A stretch of DNA of 36,318 nucleotides, taken from assembly GCF_001282115.1 (NCBI RefSeq), contig NZ_LJBR01000070.1, positions 1 through 36,318 on the forward strand, written 5' to 3'. Positions 1-6,586 of this stretch are shown here, piece by piece. Position 1 is the stretch's first letter; every line of letters starts with the position of its first letter. Both the position numbers and the translations under genes were made by a program. Under the pieces are notes generated by a model. It saw only the letters and a list, made by a program, of their open reading frames with translations. It had not been told where the DNA came from and made no database searches. This DNA is from Streptomyces sp. NRRL B-24085 (GTDB lineage Bacteria; Actinomycetota; Actinomycetes; Streptomycetales; Streptomycetaceae).

Positions 1-577
1 CCGCCTCCGCCCGCACGCCCCCGACGCCACCGCCGCGCTCACCGCCCTCACCGGCACCGCCCCCGTCCTGCTCACCGGCGACAACGCCCGGGCCGCCGCG
101 AAGGTCGCCGAGGCCACCGGCCTGACGGACGTCCGCGCCGACCTGCTGCCGGAGGGCAAGGTGGACGCCGTACGGCAGCTCCAGGACGCCGGGCGCAAGG
201 TGCTGTTCGTCGGGGACGGCGTCAACGACGCACCCGCGCTCGCCGCCGCCCACTCCGGCATCGCGATGGGCCGAGCGGGCTCCGACCTCGCGCTGGAGAC
301 CGCGGACGCGGTCGTCGTACGCGACGAACTCGCGACCGTACCGGCGGTCGTACGGCTGTCCCGGACCGCCCGCCGACTCGTCCTCCAGAACCTCCTGATC
401 GCGGGTGCCTTCATCACCGGACTCGTCCTGTGGGACCTCCTAGGCCACCTCCCGCTGCCGCTCGGGGTCGCCGGGCACGAGGGCTCCACGGTCCTCGTCG
501 GTCTCAACGGACTGCGGCTCCTGCGCGAGTCCGCGTGGCGGCCGGGCCGCACCGTCCCCCAGGGCACGCGAGGCTGA
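1..577 (+). CDS. Heavy-metal P-type ATPase, C-terminal fragment
   Basis: The reading frame is open from base 2, so the gene starts outside the window. The visible part holds the end of the P/N domain and the last membrane helices of a P1B-type ATPase, an inner-membrane pump that exports metal ions using ATP. TGDN lies near the start (bases 77-88) and the hinge motif GDGVNDAPAL at about bases 212-241; both are hallmarks of P-type ATPases. Two hydrophobic helices follow, with the short tail GLNGLRLLR typical of Cad/Zn/Cu pumps. The ion cannot be decided because the CPC/SPC helix and N-terminal metal-binding region are missing. The next gene starts 49 bp later on the same strand. Confidence 0.88.
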   Translation, partial: RLRPHAPDATAALTALTGTAPVLLTGDNARAAAKVAEATGLTDVRADLLPEGKVDAVRQLQDAGRKVLFVGDGVNDAPALAAAHSGIAMGRAGSDLALETADAVVVRDELATVPAVVRLSRTARRLVLQNLLIAGAFITGLVLWDLLGHLPLPLGVAGHEGSTVLVGLNGLRLLRESAWRPGRTVPQGTRG

Positions 578-626
578 TGTCGGATTCCCGCCAGCCCGCG
601 TCGGCCGGGTGCCCGATGCTGGACGC

Positions 627-2108
627 ATGCAGACGGGGATGTACACCGAGACCGAGCGCTGTGTGCGCGCCGTGCAGTCCAAGGACGCGCGGTTCGACGG
701 ATGGTTCTACACGGCCGTACTGACGACCCGCATCTACTGCCGACCGAGCTGCCCGGTCGTCCCGCCCAAACCCGAGAACATGACCTTCTACCCGAGCGCG
801 GCGGCCTGCCAGCAGGCGGGCTTCCGCGCCTGCAAGCGGTGCCGGCCCGACACCAGCCCGGGCTCGCCGGAGTGGAACCAGCGCGCCGACCTCGTGGCCC
901 GCGCGATGCGCCTGATCGCCGACGGGGTGGTCGACCGGGAGGGCGTGCCCGGCCTCGCCGCCCGCCTCGGCTACAGCACCCGGCAGATCGAACGCCAGCT
1001 CCTCGCCGAACTCGGCGCCGGCCCGCTCGCCCTCGCCCGCGCCCAGCGCGCCCAGACCGCGAGGATCCTCATCGAGACGACCGCGCTCCCGATGGCGGAC
1101 ATCGCCTTCGCGGCCGGCTTCTCCGCGATCCGCACCTTCAACGACACCGTCCGCGAGGTCTTCGCGCTCGCACCGAGCGAGCTGCGCACCCGTGCCGCGA
1201 GGAGGACCGCGCCGGACACCCCCGGCTTCCTGTCCCTGCGCCTGCCGTTCCGCGCCCCCCTCAACCCCGACAACCTCTTCGGTCACCTCGCGGCCACCGC
1301 CGTCCCCGGTGTGGAGGAGTGGCGGGACGGGGCGTACCGGCGCACGCTGCGACTGCCGTACGGGCACGGTGTCGTGGCCCTGACGCCACGGCCCGACCAC
1401 ATCGCCTGCCGGCTGACACTGAGCGACCTGCGCGACCTGACCGTCGCCATCAGCCGCTGCCGCCGGATGCTCGACCTGGACGCCGACCCGGTCGCGATCG
1501 ACGACCAGCTGCGCACGGACCCGCTGCTGGCGCCCCTCGTGGACAAGGCGCCGGGCCGACGCGTCCCGCGCACCGTCGACGAGGAGGAGTTCGCGATACG
1601 GGCCGTGCTGGGTCAGCAGGTCTCCACGGCGGCCGCCCGCACCCACGCGGCCCGCCTGGTCACGGCCCACGGCGAACCCGTCGACGACCCCGAGGGCGGC
1701 CTGACGCACCTCTTCCCGACCCCCGCGGCACTGGCCGCGCTCGACCCGGCCTCGCTCGCGATGCCCCGCACCCGCCGCACGACCTTCACCACCCTGGTCG
1801 GCCGACTCGCCGACGGCTCGCTCCAGTTGGGCGTCGAGCAGGACTGGTCCGAGACCCGGGCCGGTCTCCTCGCCCTCCCCGGCTTCGGGCCCTGGACGGT
1901 CGACGTCATCGCCATGCGCGGCCTCGGCGACCCGGACGCCTTCCTCCCGACCGACCTCGGGATCCGCCGCGCCGCCCAGGAGCTGGGCCTGCCCTCGACC
2001 CCGGCCGCGCTGACGGCCCGTGCGGCGGCCTGGCGGCCCTGGCGGGCCTACGCCGTCCAGTACCTGTGGGCGACCGACAGCCACCCCATCAACTTCCTTC
2101 CCGTGTGA
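627..2108 (+). CDS. Ada N-domain / AraC HTH / AlkA 3-methyladenine DNA glycosylase fusion
   Basis: Bifunctional alkylation-damage protein of 493 aa. Residues about 1-80 form the Ada zinc domain with cysteines 38, 42, 69 and 72; in the family, the first of these accepts a methyl group from DNA phosphotriesters. An AraC-type helix-turn-helix follows (about 85-190), then an AlkA-like glycosylase. That part has the helix-hairpin-helix LPGFGPWTVDVIAMRGLG and an Asp in LPTDLGIRR at the usual catalytic position. The protein should sense methylation, activate transcription and excise alkylated bases. It lacks the Ada O6-methylguanine transferase domain, which is encoded separately by the next gene, 9 bp downstream. 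Start is uncertain: GTG 609, ATG 627 and ATG 639 are all in frame. Homologues I recall begin near 627-639, and GATGCT 7 nt before 627 would suit a leaderless start. Confidence 0.9.
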   Translation: MQTGMYTETERCVRAVQSKDARFDGWFYTAVLTTRIYCRPSCPVVPPKPENMTFYPSAAACQQAGFRACKRCRPDTSPGSPEWNQRADLVARAMRLIADGVVDREGVPGLAARLGYSTRQIERQLLAELGAGPLALARAQRAQTARILIETTALPMADIAFAAGFSAIRTFNDTVREVFALAPSELRTRAARRTAPDTPGFLSLRLPFRAPLNPDNLFGHLAATAVPGVEEWRDGAYRRTLRLPYGHGVVALTPRPDHIACRLTLSDLRDLTVAISRCRRMLDLDADPVAIDDQLRTDPLLAPLVDKAPGRRVPRTVDEEEFAIRAVLGQQVSTAAARTHAARLVTAHGEPVDDPEGGLTHLFPTPAALAALDPASLAMPRTRRTTFTTLVGRLADGSLQLGVEQDWSETRAGLLALPGFGPWTVDVIAMRGLGDPDAFLPTDLGIRRAAQELGLPSTPAALTARAAAWRPWRAYAVQYLWATDSHPINFLPV

Positions 2109-2117
2109 GGACGTTCC

Positions 2118-2600
2118 GTGAAACAGCACACCGTGATCGACAGCCCCTACGGCCCCCTGACCCTCGTCGCCGACGACGGCGTCCTGTGCGGCCTCTACAT
2201 GACCGACCAGCGCCACCGGCCGCCGGAGGAGACCTTCGGAGCACCGGACGACGGGTGGGCCGAGGAGGCCGCGGAGCAGCTGCGGGCCTACTTCGACGGC
2301 GAGTTGAAGGAGTTCACCCTGCAACTGCGGCTGCACGGAACCCCGTTCCAGCGCACGGTCTGGGAACAGCTCCGCAGGATCCCGCACGGCGAGACCCGCA
2401 CCTACGGCGAACTCGCCGACGCCCTCGGCAACCCGAAGGCATCCCGCGCGGTCGGCCTGGCCAACGGCCGGAACCCGATCGGCATCATCGTCCCCTGCCA
2501 CCGCGTGGTCGGCGCCGACGGCAGCCTCACGGGATACGGCGGCGGCCTGGAGCGCAAACAGCGGCTGCTGGATTTCGAGCGGGGCGCGGCGCTGTTCTGA
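2118..2600 (+). CDS. ogt: Methylated-DNA--[protein]-cysteine S-methyltransferase
   Basis: Suicide repair enzyme that moves the methyl group from O6-methylguanine (or O4-methylthymine) to its own cysteine. The 160-aa protein has the active-site motif PCHRV at 126-130 (acceptor Cys127), the helix-turn-helix region GETRTYGELADALGNPKASRAV and the asparagine hinge VGLANGRNP, all standard for Ogt/MGMT. ATG 2118 starts 9 bp after the Ada/AlkA stop, so the two are probably one transcript. Together they provide the activities that E. coli Ada and AlkA split differently. Family assignment is firm; only the operon link is inferred. Confidence 0.95.
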   Translation: MKQHTVIDSPYGPLTLVADDGVLCGLYMTDQRHRPPEETFGAPDDGWAEEAAEQLRAYFDGELKEFTLQLRLHGTPFQRTVWEQLRRIPHGETRTYGELADALGNPKASRAVGLANGRNPIGIIVPCHRVVGADGSLTGYGGGLERKQRLLDFERGAALF

Positions 2601-2682
2601 CGCCGGGGCGCTCTCCTGTTGTGCGGTGTATTGTGGTGGTGAATGGCAGGTTCTGCGCGGGTCACGAATATACCGCCACGGA

Positions 2683-2688
2683 TAAAAT
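2683..2688 (+). promoter_or_regulatory. Possible -10 element of the FHA gene
   Basis: TAAAAT stands out in a locally AT-richer gap (2601-2721) ahead of the FHA gene. No convincing -35 hexamer is seen 16-18 bp upstream, so this is only a candidate. Confidence 0.25.
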
Positions 2689-2721
2689 GATTCCTCCGTC
2701 CACTCTCACGGGGGTGGGATC

Positions 2722-3510
2722 ATGGCGAGTCATCCAGATCGCTCCGGTCCCCAGCTCACTTTCATTCAGCCGTCACACCTGTACGGATCCCCGCTCCGGC
2801 TGTCCGCCGCGAGGTCGGTCCTCGGCCGGGATCCCGCCTGTGACATTCGCATAGACGATCCGTACGTGAGCGGCAGGCACGCGCTCCTGAGTCGTTCGGG
2901 CGCGCAGGTGGTCCTGGAGGACCTCGGTTCCGCCAACGGCACTTCGGTGAACGACCGTCGTCTTGCCGCCCCGCAGACGCTGCACGACGGTGATGTGCTC
3001 ACCCTGGGAAGCGTGAGCATCCGCTACGAATGGCCCGGCAGCGCCGAGCGGGAGCGGGAAGCCGCGCTGGGCACCGTCGTGATGCCGACGGTGAGCCGCG
3101 CCCCGCGATTCGATGTGGGGCAGCAGTATGGCGCCAACATCAACAATGTGGGCGGGCACCAGTACGTCGATCAAAGACAGGAGAGCTTTCTCCGGCAGGT
3201 CGCGGCGGCTCGCACACGGGCCCGAAGAATCATTCTGTTCGGTTTTCTGCTCTTCCTGGGCGGCTTCGCCGTTTTCGCCTATGGAATTCTGCGATTCATG
3301 GGCCGTATCGGGGATCCGGTGTCCGACGACCCCAATGAATGGCCCGATCCGGGTGACATGTTCGGCACGGAGATCGGTGGATTTCCGGTCTTCCTTCTCG
3401 GCTGGGCGGCCGCCGGCGTCGGCACGGTCCTGATGACGGCCGGGCTGGTGATGCACGTCATCGCCGCATCCCGGCAACGCTCGTTCGACGCGGCCGCGCG
3501 CCGCCAGTGA
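2722..3510 (+). CDS. FHA-domain membrane protein with amyloid-like motif
   Basis: 262 aa. An FHA phosphothreonine-binding domain covers about residues 20-103, with the conserved Gly-Arg (35-36), Ser-x-x-His (50-53) and Asn-Gly (72-73) intact, so it should bind phosphorylated Ser/Thr-kinase targets. A linker then carries FDVGQQYGANINNVGGHQ (130-147), which is nearly repeated at the N-terminus of the next protein. A charged, possibly coiled segment (150-169) leads into two membrane helices (about 169-192 and 219-247), so the FHA domain and motif should face the cytoplasm. Start ATG 2722 is preceded by GGGGTGGG. Two AGA arginine codons (3175-3177, 3226-3228) and A/T third positions in the membrane part differ from neighbours. 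The exact partner and signal are unknown; see the findings. Confidence 0.85.
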   Translation: MASHPDRSGPQLTFIQPSHLYGSPLRLSAARSVLGRDPACDIRIDDPYVSGRHALLSRSGAQVVLEDLGSANGTSVNDRRLAAPQTLHDGDVLTLGSVSIRYEWPGSAEREREAALGTVVMPTVSRAPRFDVGQQYGANINNVGGHQYVDQRQESFLRQVAAARTRARRIILFGFLLFLGGFAVFAYGILRFMGRIGDPVSDDPNEWPDPGDMFGTEIGGFPVFLLGWAAAGVGTVLMTAGLVMHVIAASRQRSFDAAARRQ

Positions 3511-3530
3511 CGCAGACGAGAGGTCGTCCA

Positions 3531-3914
3531 GTGAGCTTCAACATCGGCAGCCAACAGGGCAACATCAACAACGTCGCCGGCGACCAGACCATCCACGGCG
3601 GCCAGCACGGACAGTTCGCGACGGCCACGGATCCGCGTGCCATGCTCGGTCTGCTGCGCGCGGAGCTCGACCGCCTGGCCCTCCCGCCCGAGGTGGCGAG
3701 CCAGGTGCACACCGAGGTCGCGTCCCTCGACACCGAACTCGCCTCCCCTTCCCCGGACCGCACCACCATGGCCGAGCGCCTGGTGCGCATCACCAGGCTG
3801 GTGACCGCCGCGGGAGCGGCCGTCACCGCCGGCGGAACCCTCGCGGGAGCCCTGTCCTCCCTGGCGGGCTGGCTGGGGCCCGTCGGTGACTCCGTCCTGC
3901 GCGCCATCGGGTAG
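3531..3914 (+). CDS. Small protein with N-terminal amyloid-like motif and hydrophobic C-terminus
   Basis: 127 aa from GTG 3531, chosen because GAGAGG (3518-3523) lies 7 nt upstream; an in-frame GTG at 3507, overlapping the previous stop, has no comparable site. Residues 3-19 read FNIGSQQGNINNVAGDQ, matching the linker motif of the FHA protein. The middle (about 33-90) is predicted helical and charged. The tail (about 90-126) is rich in Gly, Ala, Val, Leu and Trp and could be membrane-active. I recall similar short actinobacterial proteins without assigned function. The shared motif and tight spacing suggest it acts with the FHA protein, perhaps by templated assembly; this is inference. Its stop codon directly abuts the stop of the convergent Sir2 gene. 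Confidence 0.75.
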   Translation: MSFNIGSQQGNINNVAGDQTIHGGQHGQFATATDPRAMLGLLRAELDRLALPPEVASQVHTEVASLDTELASPSPDRTTMAERLVRITRLVTAAGAAVTAGGTLAGALSSLAGWLGPVGDSVLRAIG

Positions 3915-4646
3915 TCACCCGAACGAGCCGATCCGGTGCAGGAGTTCGGGCAGCGCCGTGCCGATCGGCTCCCGGATCACCTCGTCGGCGCGGTCGTCGT
4001 ACGGGGTCGGCTCGGCGTTGACGACGACGAGCCGGGCGCCGTGGTCGGCGGCGACGCCCGCGAGGCCCGCCGCCGGCTGGACCTGGAGCGTGCTGCCGAC
4101 CGCGACGAAGACCTGGCACGCCTTGCTGATGGCGACCGCCTCACCGAGCACCACGGGGTCCAGGCGCTCGCCGAACATCACGGTCGCCGGCTTGAGGATG
4201 CCGCCGCACTCCGCACACGGCGGGTCCGCCTCGCCGGCCTCGACCCGGGCGAGCGCGTCCTCCATCGGGCCGCGGGCGTGGCACTTCGTGCACACCACCT
4301 GCCGTGCGGTGCCGTGCAGTTCGAGGACCTTGCGGGCGGGCATCCCGGCGAGCTGGTGCAGCCCGTCCACGTTCTGCGTGATCACCCGCACCGGCACCCC
4401 GGACCTCTCCAGCCCGGCCACCGCCCTGTGCGCCGCGTTGGGTTCGGCCGCCGGCGCGCCGGTCGCCCGCCGCATCTGCCACGAGCGGCGGCGGATCTCC
4501 GGATCGCCCATGTAGTAGTCGTACGTGACGAGCTTCTCCGCCTCGGGGTCCTTGCGCCACAGGCCGTTCGGGCCGCGGTAGTCGGGGATCCCGGAGTCGG
4601 TGGAGATGCCGGCGCCGCTGAGGAGGGCGACGAGGGGCCTGGTCAT
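3915..4646 (-). CDS. cobB: NAD-dependent protein deacylase, Sir2 family
   Basis: Sirtuin of 243 aa that removes acyl groups from protein lysines using NAD+, giving nicotinamide and O-acyl-ADP-ribose. Motifs present: GAGIS (11-15), PDYRG (21-25), TQNVDGLH (90-97), catalytic His111 in ELHGT, and four zinc cysteines (119, 122, 144, 147). It is the compact bacterial form with no extra N- or C-terminal domain. Downstream on the same strand order is the FHA pair in convergent orientation, with no spacer between stop codons. AGGGTA on the plus strand (TACCCT on the coding strand) lies 7 nt before the ATG and no ribosome site is seen, so the message is probably leaderless. S. coelicolor has two CobB proteins; from position this would be the CobB2 type, which I could not verify. 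Confidence 0.93.
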   Translation of the reverse strand: MTRPLVALLSGAGISTDSGIPDYRGPNGLWRKDPEAEKLVTYDYYMGDPEIRRRSWQMRRATGAPAAEPNAAHRAVAGLERSGVPVRVITQNVDGLHQLAGMPARKVLELHGTARQVVCTKCHARGPMEDALARVEAGEADPPCAECGGILKPATVMFGERLDPVVLGEAVAISKACQVFVAVGSTLQVQPAAGLAGVAADHGARLVVVNAEPTPYDDRADEVIREPIGTALPELLHRIGSFG

Positions 4647-4653
4647 GGCATCG

Positions 4654-4659
4654 AGGGTA
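4654..4659 (-). promoter_or_regulatory. Putative leaderless -10 element of sir2
   Basis: TACCCT on the coding strand sits 7 nt before the Sir2 ATG, the spacing expected when transcription starts at the A of ATG. No Shine-Dalgarno sequence is present. Confidence 0.4.
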
Positions 4660-4727
4660 GGACGGGTGATCCGGTGCGGCGAACAGATATCCGCCCGCGC
4701 CTGCCTCGGCCGCCGGACCCGCCCCGG

Positions 4728-5222
4728 TCAGCCCACGCGGTGCCCGTCCTCCAGCTCCACCGTGCCCGAGCCGTCCGTCAGCGCGTCCAGCGCGGCCAGG
4801 ACACGGCGGCCGAGGGCTCCCGGCAGGTGGTCGAGGAGTTCCTCGCGGGGCACGAGGCGCCAGGACAGCAGTTCCTCCTCCTGGAGGCGGATCGCCTTGA
4901 AGTCGTCCTCGGTGAGCACACCGCCGTCGTAGAGGTAGGCGACCAGCGGCGGACGGGCCGTCCCGTGCACCCAGTCCACCGCGAGGAGCCGTCCGAGCTC
5001 GCGGTCCAGGCCGATCTCCTCGGCGGTCTCGCGGCGGGCGCCCTGACGCGGTGTCTCGCCGTCGTCGGACTCGATGGTGCCGCCCGGCAGTGCCCAGCCC
5101 TCACGGTAGTTGGGCTCGACCAGGAGGACCCGGCCGTCCGCGTCCCGGAAGAGCGCGGCGGCTCCGGCGATGACGCGGGGGAGACCGGCGATGTAGGCGG
5201 CGAAGTCCTGGGTGGTGGTCAT
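4728..5222 (-). CDS. Nudix hydrolase
   Basis: 164-aa hydrolase of nucleoside diphosphates linked to another group. The Nudix box is recognisable (residues 47-72), ending in RRETAEEIGL with the metal-binding glutamates, but the loop between the box Gly48 and Glu56 holds seven residues instead of the usual five. The substrate cannot be told from the sequence. Neighbours that make or cleave ADP-ribose (Sir2 on one side, ADP-ribosylglycohydrolase on the other, same strand) make ADP-ribose or O-acetyl-ADP-ribose plausible, but many actinobacterial Nudix proteins of this size clean up oxidised nucleotides. Start ATG 5222 has TACCCT 6 nt upstream, a leaderless pattern. Confidence 0.88.
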   Translation of the reverse strand: MTTTQDFAAYIAGLPRVIAGAAALFRDADGRVLLVEPNYREGWALPGGTIESDDGETPRQGARRETAEEIGLDRELGRLLAVDWVHGTARPPLVAYLYDGGVLTEDDFKAIRLQEEELLSWRLVPREELLDHLPGALGRRVLAALDALTDGSGTVELEDGHRVG

Positions 5223-5228
5223 CCTCGA

Positions 5229-5234
5229 AGGGTA
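5229..5234 (-). promoter_or_regulatory. Putative leaderless -10 element of the Nudix gene
   Basis: TACCCT on the coding strand, 6 nt before the ATG; the same hexamer and near-identical spacing as at the neighbouring sir2 gene. Confidence 0.4.
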
Positions 5235-5356
5235 ACCAGCCCCGGGGGCGCCACGAGCACGTCGACGGTGACCGGACAGCACGTGGCCACGGGGTGCCGT
5301 GTCGGGGCGGCGGGCGTCGGCCGATCCGCTGCCGGAGCGTAGGGCGCACCCGGCGC

Positions 5357-6430
5357 TCAGGTCTCCGTCTCCGCCAACCTGACCGTGCGCTCGGCCAGTT
5401 CGGTGATGTGGACGCCGTCGAAGCCGAACACCGCGCTGCGCACCCTGTCCTCCAGCGGCTCCTTCCACTGGTCCGGGATGGCGTCCGCCCCGGTGAGCAC
5501 CCCGGCCACCGAGCCCGCGGTCGCCCCGTTGGAGTCGGTGTCCAGACCGCCCCGCACGGTGAGCGTGATGGTGCGGGTGAAGTCGCCGTCGCCGTACAGC
5601 AGCCCCGCGGTCAGGACGGCCACGTTCGGGACGGTGTGGATCCAGCCGAGCCCGGCGGTCTCCTCCGCGACCGTGGTCAGCGTGTCCTCCCAGGTCATCC
5701 GGGTGTCGTGCAGGGACGCCACCCGGCGTACCGTGCGGGCGAGGCGACTGCTCGCCGGGACCACCGCGAGCGCCTGGTCCACGGCCTGGCGCACGGTCCC
5801 GGCGGTGAACGCCGCCGAGATCAGCGCCGCCGCCCACATCGCCCCGTACACGCCGTTGCCGGTGTGCGAGAGCACCGCGTCGCGTCGGGCGAGCAGGGCG
5901 GCGCGGCGCGGGACACCGGGGCAGGTCCAGCCGTAGATGTCGGCGCGGATCAGCGCCCCGATCCACTCCTGGCAGGGGTTGTCGTACGTCGCCGTCAGCG
6001 GCGGTTTCAGCCCGTTGGCGAGGTTGCGGTAGGCGGCCCGCTCCGCGGTGAACGTCTGGAGGTACGGCAGCCTCAGCAGCCACAGGTCCCCCACCTGCTC
6101 GGTGCTGAAGCCGAAGCCGTGGGTCTCCAGCAGGTCGAGGCCGAGGATGGCGTAGTCGACGTCGTCGTCACGGCAGCTGCCGTGGATGCGGCCGCGCACG
6201 CACGCGCGCCACTCGGGCCGCAGCTCGAAACCGTCGCTCTCGCCGACGGGCTCGGGTAGGTAGTCGGTCAGGGGCAGCGCGGCCGCCTGCCGCAGATAGC
6301 GGTCGATCCGGTCCCGCGTCCACAGGTCGCCCTGCTCGACCGGCTTGCCGAGCATGTTGCCCGCGATCCGGCCCAGCCAGCCCCCGTGGATGCGGTCGGC
6401 GAGCTCTGGCTCAGTGCCCACAAGGGTCAT
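5357..6430 (-). CDS. ADP-ribosylglycohydrolase family protein
   Basis: 357-aa member of the DraG/ARH fold, which hydrolyses ADP-ribose from proteins or from O-acetyl-ADP-ribose with two bound magnesium ions. The early GGWLGRIAGNMLGKP segment, the acidic cluster DDDVDY and the late metal-binding GGLDTDSNGA with its Asp-x-Asp are all family features. It is the longer variant with an insertion before the GGLDTDSN motif, common in actinobacteria; the precise substrate is not known. It lies upstream of the Nudix gene on the same strand with a gap of about 135 bp, so separate promoters are possible. The start ATG 6430 has CGGAG a few bases upstream. Confidence 0.85.
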   Translation of the reverse strand: MTLVGTEPELADRIHGGWLGRIAGNMLGKPVEQGDLWTRDRIDRYLRQAAALPLTDYLPEPVGESDGFELRPEWRACVRGRIHGSCRDDDVDYAILGLDLLETHGFGFSTEQVGDLWLLRLPYLQTFTAERAAYRNLANGLKPPLTATYDNPCQEWIGALIRADIYGWTCPGVPRRAALLARRDAVLSHTGNGVYGAMWAAALISAAFTAGTVRQAVDQALAVVPASSRLARTVRRVASLHDTRMTWEDTLTTVAEETAGLGWIHTVPNVAVLTAGLLYGDGDFTRTITLTVRGGLDTDSNGATAGSVAGVLTGADAIPDQWKEPLEDRVRSAVFGFDGVHITELAERTVRLAETET

Positions 6431-6586
6431 AGCTCCGGTTTACCCCATTCCGCTGCACCGCACAGAGGGTTCGCAGGGCCTTCTCAGGGTCTGGGCCGCG
6501 CATGACGCCGGGGTGCCTCTGCGGTTAAGGTCGCAGCGGCGCGACTGGCCTTGACGTGCGCGAGGCCCGGAGAGCAAGGGGAAAAC
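6431..6586. other. Divergent intergenic region (ADP-ribosylglycohydrolase / glycerate kinase)
   Basis: 156 bp that must hold both divergent promoters. TTGACG at 6551 could be a -35, but no good -10 hexamer follows at the right distance. AAGGGGA (6576-6582) is the ribosome site of the kinase gene. Confidence 0.4.

Noticed and set aside
504..2501. Very long open frame on the minus strand opposite the Ada/AlkA and ogt genes
   Set aside because: High GC content leaves antisense frames open; the composition is Gly/Arg/Ala/Val-rich with no motif, while the plus strand encodes recognised proteins.
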